The notes: generated by a model not told the origin, from the sequence alone. A stretch of 33,908 bases of DNA from CAZDUZ01 sp964508755 (GCA_964508755.1 CAZDUZ010000005.1:1-33908), one strand, 5' to 3'. Positions 1 to 7,046 are shown, counted from the stretch's first letter. A program made the numbers and translations.

Positions 1-1305
1 CTTGATGCAGCTGCACGACTTGCTGCCCGTTATATCAAGGATCGATTTATGCCTGATAAAGCAATTGATGTCATCGATGAGGCTTCAAGCAAAGTTCGTT
101 TAGAACGAACCTCTGAGCCTGATGAACTGCGGGAGCTTCGCGAGAAAGTAAGGCAATTAGAGACTGAACGGGAAGCACTTAGTCGTGCCGGTCAACACAA
201 AGAAAGCGCCGAAATTAAGCAAGAAATTGAAAAAATTCGTTCCCAACAATTGAGTCGGGTGGAAGATGAGTGGCTGAAACGAAAAGGAACCGGAACTATT
301 GAAGTCACCGTAGATGATATTGCAGATATTGTTTCACGAATGACGGGAGTACCGGTGACCGATTTAAAGGAAGAAGAACGTGAACGTCTACTTCAGCTGG
401 AAAAAACATTGCATCAACGAATTATTGGTCAGGATGAAGCGGTTCATGCTGTCGCAGAAGCAGTAAGAAGGGCTAGAGTAGGGCTTAAGGATCCCAATAA
501 ACCCATCGCGTCTTTTCTGTTCCTTGGCCCGACAGGAGTTGGGAAGACTGAATTATCAAAAGCATTAGCTGAACTTATTTTTGGAGATGAAGATGCAATA
601 ATTAGAATCGACATGACCGAATACATGGAGCGCCATTCGGTTTCGAAACTTATCGGTTCACCTCCTGGATATGTAGGGTACGAAGAGGGAGGACAGCTTA
701 CCGAGCGAATACGACGACATCCGTATGCCGTTTTACTCCTTGATGAAATTGAAAAAGCTCATCCTGACGTGTTCAATTTGCTTCTGCAAATACTTGATGA
801 TGGTAGGTTGACTGATGCTCAAGGACGGACTGTTGATTTCAAAAATACAATTATCATTGCGACAAGTAACCTTGGAGCTGAAAAAATCCTTGAGTATCTC
901 AGAAAGAAGGTAAAAGAAATCGGCGAATGGGAGCGAATTAAAACGCAATTGTTGCAAGATCTTAAGTCTTATTTCCGACCTGAATTCCTCAATAGGCTAG
1001 ATGAAATTATCGTATTTCAATCACTTGACCGAGAGCAGCTTTCTCGAATTGCAGATTTACTGCTGGGACGTGTGGCACAATTGATATCAGGACAGGGGAT
1101 GAGAATTGAATTTGACCCTTCTGTGATCCAACACATTGCTCAAGTTGGCTACGAACCTGAATTTGGAGCACGCCCAATGAAGCGAGCCATTCAAAAAGAG
1201 ATTGAGAATCCGTTGAGTACATTGTTACTTGAAGGAAAGTTTAAAGAGGGGGATGTGATAAAGGCGATAGCGAAAGACGAAAGAGTAGAGTTCGGTCGTA
1301 AATGA
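1..1305 (+). CDS. ClpC-like AAA+ unfoldase, C-terminal part (5' end outside window)
   Basis: Hsp100/Clp family ATP-dependent protein unfoldase; the gene enters from the left edge and the first in-frame codons (L-D-A-A-A-R-L-A-A-R-Y) already match the end of the first AAA+ module. Visible in order: end of AAA+ module 1 (SKVRLE), a short charged middle domain of about 70 residues as in ClpC rather than the long ClpB arm, then AAA+ module 2 with Walker A GPTGVGKT, Walker B VLLLDEIEKAH, sensor 1 TSN, arginine finger region FRPEFLNRLDE and sensor 2 FGARPMKRA. The segment after TSNLGAEK, where ClpC and ClpA carry the ClpP-docking loop ([LIV]GF/L), reads ILEYLRKKVKEIGEW and has no such tripeptide. 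Partnership with the ClpP encoded at 18743 is therefore uncertain, and a ClpB-like disaggregase role is possible. Family assignment is firm; the ClpC versus ClpB choice is inferred. Confidence 0.93.
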   Translation, partial: LDAAARLAARYIKDRFMPDKAIDVIDEASSKVRLERTSEPDELRELREKVRQLETEREALSRAGQHKESAEIKQEIEKIRSQQLSRVEDEWLKRKGTGTIEVTVDDIADIVSRMTGVPVTDLKEEERERLLQLEKTLHQRIIGQDEAVHAVAEAVRRARVGLKDPNKPIASFLFLGPTGVGKTELSKALAELIFGDEDAIIRIDMTEYMERHSVSKLIGSPPGYVGYEEGGQLTERIRRHPYAVLLLDEIEKAHPDVFNLLLQILDDGRLTDAQGRTVDFKNTIIIATSNLGAEKILEYLRKKVKEIGEWERIKTQLLQDLKSYFRPEFLNRLDEIIVFQSLDREQLSRIADLLLGRVAQLISGQGMRIEFDPSVIQHIAQVGYEPEFGARPMKRAIQKEIENPLSTLLLEGKFKEGDVIKAIAKDERVEFGRK

Positions 1306-1379
1306 ACATAGCAAAAAGTGCAAAGAATGAATTACTTATAGTTTTTAAATTTCGACACCTGTAAAAAAGGCCGGAATTA

Positions 1380-1388
1380 TGGTATAAT
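1380..1388 (+). promoter_or_regulatory. Extended -10 promoter of the His leader
   Basis: The sequence TGGTATAAT is a perfect extended -10 (TGn plus TATAAT at 1383-1388). No good -35 lies 17 bp upstream, as expected for an extended -10 promoter. The leader ATG at 1397 is only 8 nt downstream of the hexamer, so transcription should start within a base or two of the start codon and the leader peptide mRNA should be leaderless. Confidence 0.75.
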
Positions 1389-1396
1389 ACCCCACC

Positions 1397-1480
1397 ATGA
1401 AAGGAAAAGTTATTGTAAGTACAATTCAAATTCGTTACCATCATCATCACTACAACCAGTCAGTGTCTGGTCTGCGGTGA
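1397..1480 (+). CDS. His-rich leader peptide (27 aa) of a histidine attenuator
   Basis: Short reading frame, 27 codons plus TGA: MKGKVIVSTIQIRY, then HHHH (codons 15-18, cat cat cat cac at 1439-1450), then YNQSVSGLR. Four consecutive His codons followed by an intrinsic terminator about 65 nt downstream is the hallmark of leader-peptide attenuation, as in the enterobacterial his operon. The frame starts just after an extended -10, so it is probably translated from a leaderless mRNA. The next genes downstream are tRNA-His and hisS, which fits sensing of charged tRNA-His. The peptide itself is not expected to have a function after synthesis. Confidence 0.85.
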   Translation: MKGKVIVSTIQIRYHHHHYNQSVSGLR

Positions 1481-1540
1481 TTGTATTTCCCCTTTAAGAA
1501 GTAGAATTTCGTAGGCCAGGAGACTGGCCTTTTTGTTTGT
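1455..1540 (+). promoter_or_regulatory. Histidine transcription attenuator (mutually exclusive hairpins and terminator)
   Basis: Three alternative pairings can be read. Segment 1 ACCAG (1455-1459) pairs with segment 2 CTGGT (1467-1471). Segment 2, CTGGTCTGCG (1467-1476), pairs over ten contiguous positions, two of them G-U, with segment 3 CGTAGGCCAG (1510-1519). Segment 3, AGGCCAG (1513-1519), pairs perfectly with segment 4 CTGGCCT (1524-1530) and is followed by TTTTGTTTGT, an intrinsic terminator. A ribosome stalled at the His codons (1439-1450) would cover segment 1, free segment 2 and allow antitermination. A ribosome that reaches the stop codon (1478-1480) would cover segment 2 and let the terminator form. 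The geometry fits classical attenuation without adjustment. Confidence 0.85.
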
Positions 1541-1747
1541 CTGTATTCGTTTTTTAACGGGTACGGTCCTGTAGCTAACTGTCTGCGTAACCTTTATTAC
1601 TGCATGAATACAGTGTGAGCTATGGGAAACAAACATCTAATTAAATAGATTCATAACCATCTAGCTGAACTTCTGTTGTGACAGGCTGATTTTTTCTACC
1701 TGTTTTTTTGAGAGCTGGCAATGTGGTGGTCATGAAGTATAGGGTGC
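1541..1747 (+). other. Untranslated stretch between attenuator and tRNA-His, with inverted repeats
   Basis: No convincing reading frame. It contains a perfect 8-bp inverted repeat, CTGTATTC (1541-1548) and GAATACAG (1606-1613), a small CGTT/AACG hairpin inside it, and AGCTA-type complementarities that could form a pseudoknot. A weak terminator-like hairpin lies near its end (separate entry). TATAGG at 1738-1743, with TGGCAA 16 nt upstream, may be a tRNA promoter, but it sits very close to the tRNA 5' end. The stretch could be a structured leader that continues the attenuated transcript or simply spacer. Confidence 0.4.
1681..1709 (+). terminator. Weak terminator-like hairpin before tRNA-His
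   Basis: ACAGG (1681-1685) pairs with CCTGT (1699-1703) around a T-rich loop and is followed directly by a run of seven T. The stem has only 5 bp, so it may terminate inefficiently or not at all. If it works, the attenuated transcript would end before the tRNA gene. Confidence 0.3.
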
Positions 1748-1823
1748 GGCGAATGTAGCTCAATGGCAGAGTAGCGGTTTGTGAAACCGTTGGTTGCGGG
1801 TTCGAATCCCGTCATTCGCCCCA
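1748..1823 (+). tRNA. tRNA-His (anticodon GTG)
   Basis: Full cloverleaf. Acceptor stem GCGAATG (1749-1755) pairs with CATTCGC (1813-1819). The genome encodes the extra G-1 (1748) opposite C73 (1820), the identity element of tRNA-His. The anticodon stem GCGGT/ACCGT carries loop TTGTGAA with anticodon GTG at 1781-1783; the T arm contains GGTTCGAATCC. The 3' CCA (1821-1823) is encoded. It sits between a His-codon attenuator and hisS, so the locus collects tRNA-His, its synthetase and a sensor of its charging. Confidence 0.96.
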
Positions 1824-1829
1824 AAGCGA

Positions 1830-2037
1830 AGTGTCTGAAGTGACTCTAGACAGACGCACTCTCATTTACACCAGGGAATGTATCTGCCCGGAATTACCGG
1901 GAGGAAGGAGGGCACAGATGGGTGCTCTTTTGTTCCGATGGCACTCATCGGTAAAGGGAAGTCACAGTTCCTTTGCTGACTGAGTGCTGGGGGAGATGGT
2001 AGAAAAAGCTGGCGTAGCGCCGTTCTGCTGTCTCCCC
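1830..2037 (+). ncRNA. Candidate structured RNA or long 5' leader after tRNA-His
   Basis: A chain of hairpins fills the space between tRNA-His and the next gene. AGTGTCTG (1830-1837) pairs with CAGACGCACT (1851-1860, 2-nt bulge). ATCTG (1882-1886) and CAGAT (1915-1919) enclose CCCGG/CCGGG (1887-1901). CCGATG (1935-1940) pairs with CATCGG (1946-1951). AAAGGgAA (1953-1960) pairs with TTCCTTT (1968-1974). A nested stem GGGGAGA (1990-1996)/TCTCCCC (2031-2037) encloses AGAA/TTCT and GGCG/CGCC. It was compared by eye with T-box, SRP, 6S, tmRNA and RNase P consensus motifs and none fits. It could be a tRNA trailer, the leader of the next gene, or an unknown RNA. Confidence 0.35.
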
Positions 2038-2068
2038 TGAGAAATTTAACATGTAATATTTAGATTCG

Positions 2069-2721
2069 ATGAAAGACGAAATTGCTTTAGTCGAGAAGGA
2101 AAAAACAATTAATAGTGTGACCAAAGTCCTTTTAGAGGCAAATAGCTGTGTGCGTAATGAGGTTGTCGCTGAGCTTGCTCAGAACAGAAGACTCCTAAAA
2201 GCAGGAGAGGTATATGCAGATGAAGCCTATGTTCCAATGAGTGAAGAAGAGAGCAAAAAATGGCAAAGTGAATACGAAAGGCGAATAAGAGAAGAAGTCG
2301 AACGACAGATAGATCTCGATGGAACGGTCACTCTTACAATGTTTACCTGTTTAAACGGCAACCCGAAACTGTTGCGTGAAGATAGTGGAGCGTATATTCC
2401 TCCTGAATTTGACGAAAACCAAGTGTTCTTTCAGAGAACACGGGTCATTTTTTGGCTGTTGTCCGAATTTAAGGCTGCGGGGGTACCACTAAACATTAAT
2501 CTCGTACTTGGAGATTCGGACATCGTGTCCTACTATACACCTATCCTCGAGTATGCAGGGGTTGAGGTGGACCTGGATGCTGTAGCGCGAAACATACGCT
2601 CATTGAGAGCAAGCCTGTCCGACTTTCTCGTGTTTAACAATGAGCGTCTCGGTGATCTTGCTGATGTCATAAGTTTTGGCGATGATGCGGTTTCCCTCAG
2701 AGAATTGAGGGGTGGGGTTCG
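2069..2721 (+). CDS. Unrecognised protein upstream of hisS, 3' end lost in assembly gap
   Basis: At least 217 codons are readable before the 100-N gap; the family is not recognised. The N-terminal 85 residues are charged and probably helical (KDEIALVEKEK, then EEESKKWQSEYERRIREEVERQ), followed by a mixed alpha/beta part with VTLTMFTCLNGNP, VIFWLLSEF, LNINLVLGDSDIVSYYTPIL and YAGVEVDL. No signal peptide or membrane segment is seen, so a soluble cytoplasmic protein is likely. It lies between tRNA-His and hisS on the same strand and could be in the same transcription unit. The true C-terminus cannot be read. After the gap one frame gives a 15-codon tail beginning PFAQWYSYCYHSD that ends 15 nt before hisS, but the gap length is unknown and no frame can be chosen. 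No Shine-Dalgarno is visible before the ATG. Confidence 0.7.
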
Positions 2722-2821
2722 NNNNNNNNNNNNNNNNNNNNNNNNNNNNNNNNNNNNNNNNNNNNNNNNNNNNNNNNNNNNNNNNNNNNNNNNNNNNNNN
2801 NNNNNNNNNNNNNNNNNNNNN
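2722..2821. other. Assembly gap (100 N)
   Basis: Exactly 100 N, the usual placeholder for a scaffold gap of unknown length. It removes the end of the preceding gene and possibly promoter or spacer sequence before hisS. Translations read across it are not meaningful. Confidence 0.97.
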
Positions 2822-2884
2822 GCCTTTTGCTCAATGGTACTCATACTGCTATCATAGCGATATAACATGAAAAAAAGATGAACC

Positions 2885-4213
2885 ATGCAACCGCAGACGC
2901 TGAAAGGCTTTAATGATTATTTCGCAGAAGATGTAAAACTTCGTGAATATGTCATGGGAATGTTCAAAAAAGTATTTGAGTCATATGGATACGAGCCACT
3001 TGAAACTCCTGCGGTAGAATATGCAGAACTCATGAAAGGTTTCAGCGGAGAAGAATTCGAAAAATTGTTCTACCGCTTTGAAGATCAGGGGGGACGTGAT
3101 GTCATGCTGAAGGCTGAAGTCATGATGGGAATGTGCCGAGCAGTGGCAACTAATCTTGATAAAATCACTTTTCCTTACAAACGGTATCAAATTCAAAATG
3201 TATGGCGAGCGGAAAACGTACAAAAAGGTAGGCTTCGAGAATTTACTCAGTGTGATGCTGATACGATTGGCAGTTCTTCAATGACGAGTGATGCTGAATT
3301 TATTCAAATGGGGCTTGAAGTTGTCCGGAAATTCGGATTTAACACTTTTCGTGCACGAATAAGCAACCGAAAATACTTAACGGGTCTTGCTGTAGCCCTG
3401 GGGGTGGGAAAGGAATCCTTTTACGGAATGTGTATGTCGTTAGATAAAATTGAGAAAATTGGCGTAGAAAAAGTGCGCACAGAAATGGTGGAGGTGAGAA
3501 GAATCGATCCTGATACTGTAGAAAAACTTCTAACGATTGTTGATGCGAAAACGTATAATGGCCTTACTGAAATCGAAAAATTATCAGAAATTGAGAAAGT
3601 AATTGGAGACACTACCGTTGGTAGGGAAGCAATAAACGAATTGAAAGCTATTTTTGAATATTTAACTCTTGCAGAAGTTGATCCTGCCAATTATCTTTTT
3701 GACCCGTCACTCGCGCGTGGTCTTGCACACTATACTGGTCCTATTTGGGAGTTTGAAATTGTCGATGGCGGAATTGGATCAATTGCCGGTTGTGGAAGAT
3801 ATGACAATATAATCGGGACTTACGTTGGTAAAGGAACGCAGATTCCTGCAACGGGTGGATCATTCGGGATTGAGAGAATCTGCTTAGTGTTGAAAGATAG
3901 AGAATTGTATAAAACACCTGCGGCTATTGCACAAGTGCTCGTTACTGTATTTGATGAAGAAGTGTTGGGGGAATCAATTGAAGTTGCACGTGCACTTCGA
4001 GATAATGGCATAAGTACTATGCTATTCCCTGATAAAGTAAACCTTGGGAAACAATTTAAGTACGCAGATCGAAAGCAGATTCCCGTGGTGGTGGTGGTGG
4101 GACCGGATGAAGTTACTACAGGAACGGTAGTAATTAAGGATTTGAAAAACAGCAAGCAAATGGTAGTAAAAAGGGATGAACTTGCTCAGGAAGTAAAAAA
4201 AATCATCTCGTAG
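2885..4213 (+). CDS. hisS: Histidyl-tRNA synthetase
   Basis: Class II aminoacyl-tRNA synthetase that charges tRNA-His; 442 residues, normal length. Order: N-terminal TLKGFNDY, motif 1 region, motif 2 with VWRAENVQKGRLREFTQ (Arg and the FTQ glutamine retained), HisA-type motif RGLAHYTG (278-285), GCGRYDN, motif 3 GGSFGIERI, and a C-terminal anticodon-binding domain (about 345-442). Three positions differ from the usual family pattern: LR(P/Y)(E/D)xT is LKAEVM (75-80), RGLDYY is RGLAHY (278-283), and the Glu four residues after the motif 2 Gln is Asp. The overall pattern resembles the HisRS branch with LARGLxYYTG. No Shine-Dalgarno is visible. The gene follows tRNA-His and a His attenuator and converges with mutS, with 25 bp between the stops. 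Confidence 0.95.
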   Translation: MQPQTLKGFNDYFAEDVKLREYVMGMFKKVFESYGYEPLETPAVEYAELMKGFSGEEFEKLFYRFEDQGGRDVMLKAEVMMGMCRAVATNLDKITFPYKRYQIQNVWRAENVQKGRLREFTQCDADTIGSSSMTSDAEFIQMGLEVVRKFGFNTFRARISNRKYLTGLAVALGVGKESFYGMCMSLDKIEKIGVEKVRTEMVEVRRIDPDTVEKLLTIVDAKTYNGLTEIEKLSEIEKVIGDTTVGREAINELKAIFEYLTLAEVDPANYLFDPSLARGLAHYTGPIWEFEIVDGGIGSIAGCGRYDNIIGTYVGKGTQIPATGGSFGIERICLVLKDRELYKTPAAIAQVLVTVFDEEVLGESIEVARALRDNGISTMLFPDKVNLGKQFKYADRKQIPVVVVVGPDEVTTGTVVIKDLKNSKQMVVKRDELAQEVKKIIS

Positions 4214-4238
4214 AATTTCTACGTCCAAAGGTCAGTAA

Positions 4239-6491
4239 CTAGAGACTTAATCGCTTCTTCCATTTCTCAATGAGATGGAGGGCGTGAAGAGGGGTAATTG
4301 CGTTTACATCGAGATCTTTAATTTCTTTTACGAGTGTAGGAAAGTGATCGTTGCTTTCCCCTCCAATGAAGCTCAATTGAGCTGAGTTTTTATTGTGCGG
4401 GATTTCAGGAGAGGGTTCGGAAACTGTATCTTTTTTCTTTTGAGGTTCCCCTTTAACAGAAAACATTGCCTCCTGCTCGAATCCACTTAAAATCTCATTA
4501 GCTCTGTCTATTACCGATTGTGGAAGACCTGCCATTTGGGCGACATAAATTCCATAACTTCGATCTGTACCACCTTTTTCAATTTTTCTAAGAAATACAA
4601 CATCCTTACCTTCTTCAAGAACAGCCACATTGTAGTTTTGTGTTGCATCTAAATCTTCTTCAAGTTTTAGAAGTTCATGATAATGTGTCGCAAATAAGCA
4701 GCGAGCTTTTACAGTATCATGAATATATTCAGCGATAGCCCAGGCGATTGATACACCGTCGTACGTACTCGTGCCACGTCCAACTTCATCAAGTACGATA
4801 AAACTATGTTCTGTGGCGTTTTTTACGATGTACGCTGCCTCATCCATTTCAACCATAAACGTNNNNNNNNNNNNNNNNNNNNNNNNNNNNNNNNNNNNNN
4901 NNNNNNNNNNNNNNNNNNNNNNNNNNNNNNNNNNNNNNNNNNNNNNNNNNNNNNNNNNNNNNTCTTCCTTTTCTTTTAATTCTTCGGTAATGTACCGCTC
5001 ACCATTTACCAATGTTTGCTTGCGTATATAATTACCGGGAATTTTGTCTTTATGAGTATTGGTAATTTCAATGTAGTAGCCGAACACCTTGTTCATTCGT
5101 ACTTTTAGGGATGGTATTCCTGTTCTTTTACGCTCTGCTTCCTGTAGGCTTCGAATCCACTCAGAACTTCCTGCGGTTTCATTTCTAATAACGTCGATTT
5201 CCTTGCTATATCCAGATTTAATGATGCCACCTTCGGTTATTTGAATGGGAGGGTCGTTCACGATACTGCGATTGATAAGATCTATTAACTCTTGAATTTG
5301 AGGCTTTGCAGAATACAAAGTTTCATGAAGTAATGAGACCTCATCCTTTTGTGCAATAAGTCCCTGGATAGAATCAACTTGTTCTAATGAATGAGCAAGG
5401 GCAATAAGATCCCTCGCGTTTGCTCTATTCATGGCAATACGCCCAAGAAGACGTTCCAAGTCAGAAACTTGTTTAAGTGATTCTTGGAGAGAATTCAGGA
5501 GTTCAGCGTTTTGGTAAAGGAGGTTTACCCGTGAAAGGCGCTCTTTTATCTGAGAATGGTCGAGAAGGGGGTGTAATATCCAACTTCGTAATTTCCTCAT
5601 TCCCGCAGAAGTGGAGCAGTGATTGAGAACGTGAAAAAGTGAATTTTTCTTTCCGTGGTCGCTTGTTGATTCAATGAGATCGAGATTTCTAATCGTCGCT
5701 TCATCGAGTACCATTGCTCCTTTGATATCGTAATAGGTCAGTGAGGCAATGTGAGACAATTCACTTCTTTGAGTGTCCTGGAGGTAGGCGATCAAACCCG
5801 CAGATGCGGAAATAGCTGCTTTTCGTGCGTTGCTTACGAGTGATGCGAGGTTTTTCACATTGAAATGTGCGGTAAGAATATCCTTCTGATTTTCTTCAGA
5901 GTAGGTGAAGTTTTCATTTACGGAAATAATGTGCTGTGAAAGAAACGCGAAATTCTGATTGATTGGAACGATAATCTCTGCCGGATGAAGCCGTGAACAC
6001 TCGTCCAGGATCTCTTTCTCCGAGGTGGATTCGGTAATAAGGCATTCTCCGGTAGAAAGATCGCAGGCAGCAAGGCCATAAGTTCCTTTCAGGTTATAGA
6101 GCGATACGATAAATCTATTTGAAATAAGCTCTTCTGCGGACTCGTCGGTAAGCGTTCCTGGGGTGACAACTCGGGTGATTTCTCTGCGCACAATTCCTTT
6201 TGCCAGCTTGGGATCTTCTACCTGATCTGCAATGGCAACTTGCAGTCCTGCTTTTATTAACTTTGGAAGATATTGGTTCAGTGCATGATGAGGAAATCCG
6301 GCAAGCGGAGTTGGATCTTCATTTTTGTCACGTGCTGTAAGAGTAATATTTAGAACGCGTGCAACGACTTTGGCATCATCACCAAAGGTTTCAAAGAAAT
6401 CACCCATCCGGAATAGTAAAATTTTGTCCTTGTACTGTTGTTTCAGTTGATTGTACTGACGCATCATCGGCGTCAAATTCGACACTGCCAT
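4239..6491 (-). CDS. mutS: DNA mismatch repair protein MutS (interrupted by assembly gap)
   Basis: Mismatch recognition ATPase. N-terminal mismatch-binding domain begins MAVSNLTPMMRQYNQLK and contains the Phe-x-Glu reading motif in MGDFFETF. Connector, lever and clamp follow, up to NGERYITEELKEKE. After the gap come TFMVEMDEAAYI, Walker B FIVLDEVGRGTSTYDG and the FATHYHEL motif, then a tail with a SAQLSF motif near the C-terminus. The Walker A P-loop lies in the missing part; comparison with E. coli MutS suggests about 155 residues are absent, so the real protein is near 870 residues. The start at 6491 is chosen over 6551 because homologues begin there and because a perfect TATAAT (6504-6499) ends 7 nt before it, implying a leaderless mRNA. 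Confidence 0.96.
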   Translation of the reverse strand: MAVSNLTPMMRQYNQLKQQYKDKILLFRMGDFFETFGDDAKVVARVLNITLTARDKNEDPTPLAGFPHHALNQYLPKLIKAGLQVAIADQVEDPKLAKGIVRREITRVVTPGTLTDESAEELISNRFIVSLYNLKGTYGLAACDLSTGECLITESTSEKEILDECSRLHPAEIIVPINQNFAFLSQHIISVNENFTYSEENQKDILTAHFNVKNLASLVSNARKAAISASAGLIAYLQDTQRSELSHIASLTYYDIKGAMVLDEATIRNLDLIESTSDHGKKNSLFHVLNHCSTSAGMRKLRSWILHPLLDHSQIKERLSRVNLLYQNAELLNSLQESLKQVSDLERLLGRIAMNRANARDLIALAHSLEQVDSIQGLIAQKDEVSLLHETLYSAKPQIQELIDLINRSIVNDPPIQITEGGIIKSGYSKEIDVIRNETAGSSEWIRSLQEAERKRTGIPSLKVRMNKVFGYYIEITNTHKDKIPGNYIRKQTLVNGERYITEELKEKEXXXXXXXXXXXXXXXXXXXXXXXXXXXXXXXXXXTFMVEMDEAAYIVKNATEHSFIVLDEVGRGTSTYDGVSIAWAIAEYIHDTVKARCLFATHYHELLKLEEDLDATQNYNVAVLEEGKDVVFLRKIEKGGTDRSYGIYVAQMAGLPQSVIDRANEILSGFEQEAMFSVKGEPQKKKDTVSEPSPEIPHNKNSAQLSFIGGESNDHFPTLVKEIKDLDVNAITPLHALHLIEKWKKRLSL
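4863..4962. other. Assembly gap (100 N) inside mutS
   Basis: Placeholder gap. It falls between the clamp/core part and the STFMVEM region of MutS. Family comparison shows roughly 465 bp of coding sequence is missing, including the Walker A motif, so the 100 N understates the true gap. Confidence 0.97.
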
Positions 6492-6498
6492 ACGAGGG

Positions 6499-6504
6499 AT
6501 TATA
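6499..6504 (-). promoter_or_regulatory. -10 element of mutS (leaderless)
   Basis: TATAAT on the minus strand, preceded by TG, with only 7 nt (CCCTCGT) between it and the mutS ATG at 6491. Transcription should start at or next to the A of the start codon. No convincing -35 is seen. Confidence 0.7.
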
Positions 6505-6626
6505 CAGGGTTGGAGAAGGAGGCGGGAGAGGGGAAATATTTCTGAATGCAATGTAAGGAATGAGGACCGGAATTGAGATGGTATGAATTAAATACAGGAT
6601 AGATGACGAGAAAGCCTATAGACTGG

Positions 6627-6656
6627 TATAATCGTACTATCCTATACGGAGGTGGG
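6627..6656 (+). promoter_or_regulatory. Extended -10 and strong Shine-Dalgarno of small membrane gene 1
   Basis: TGGTATAAT with the hexamer at 6627-6632, then GGAGGTGGG (6648-6656) just before the ATG at 6659. This ribosome-binding site is much stronger than those of the surrounding genes. Confidence 0.7.
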
Positions 6657-6658
6657 AA

Positions 6659-6997
6659 ATGAGTTCTGAGGTAATGTTTCGGTTAATAGGTGCTGCCGCA
6701 ATCGTAAGTGCAGTAGCGTTGTGGGGTGTAGGTCTTACCGGAAGGTACCCTCACCTCAACTGGACAAGGGCGAGCAAAGTGCTCGCAGTGTACGGTCTTC
6801 TCACCCTTGTATGGGGCGGGAGTGACGCCGTCGGATACGCACGACTTGGCGGTCTGTTGTACGTTGTGGGAGGTCTTGTAACCTTGAACCGAGGGATCTC
6901 GGTCAAAAACAGGCTTTTCATTAGTACAGGACTGGTTACAATGCTCGGTGGCTTTCTCTTCATGATCTTAAGCGTTGTAATTGCAGCCAAGCGTTAA
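6659..6997 (+). CDS. Small integral membrane protein 1 (112 aa), function unknown
   Basis: Hydrophobic protein with about four membrane segments: FRLIGAAAIVSAVALWGVGL, VLAVYGLLTLVWG, LGGLLYVVGGLVTL and a C-terminal segment FISTGLVTMLGGFLFMILSV that ends in AAKR. The family is not recognised. It is the first of three consecutive cassettes of the same design (own promoter, strong Shine-Dalgarno, small membrane protein, GC-rich hairpin). Its codon choice looks GC-richer than neighbouring genes. The strong promoter and ribosome-binding site make it very likely to be expressed. Confidence 0.8.
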   Translation: MSSEVMFRLIGAAAIVSAVALWGVGLTGRYPHLNWTRASKVLAVYGLLTLVWGGSDAVGYARLGGLLYVVGGLVTLNRGISVKNRLFISTGLVTMLGGFLFMILSVVIAAKR

Positions 6998-7010
6998 TCC
7001 CCCCCAAAGC

Positions 7011-7046
7011 CGGTAGGCCGAGAGTTACACAACTTTCGGCCTACCG
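7011..7046. repeat. Long GC-rich inverted repeat after small membrane gene 1
   Basis: Arms 7011-7025 and 7032-7046, 15 bp with a single G-U or mismatch position, loop of 6 nt. No U-run follows on either strand, so this is not a standard intrinsic terminator. It may stabilise the 3' end or terminate in another way. Confidence 0.8.

Noticed and set aside
1830..2037. T-box, SRP RNA or 6S RNA downstream of tRNA-His
   Set aside because: The region is structured, but the T-box core AGGGUGGNACCGCG, the SRP GGAAG/AGCAGC apical motif and a single long 6S-type hairpin are absent. It is kept only as an unassigned structured stretch.
2822..2884. C-terminal tail of the pre-gap gene after the N-run
   Set aside because: Three frames give short tails of 11 to 15 codons. 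The gap length is unknown, so no frame can be chosen.
4085..4103. GTG triplet repeat inside hisS
   Set aside because: It encodes a run of Val in a beta strand of the anticodon-binding domain and is in frame, so it is ordinary coding sequence. The poly-His frame on the other strand is a shadow.
4209..4223. Short palindrome overlapping the hisS stop codon
   Set aside because: A 7-bp AT-rich palindrome without a real loop or U-tract; too weak to call a terminator.
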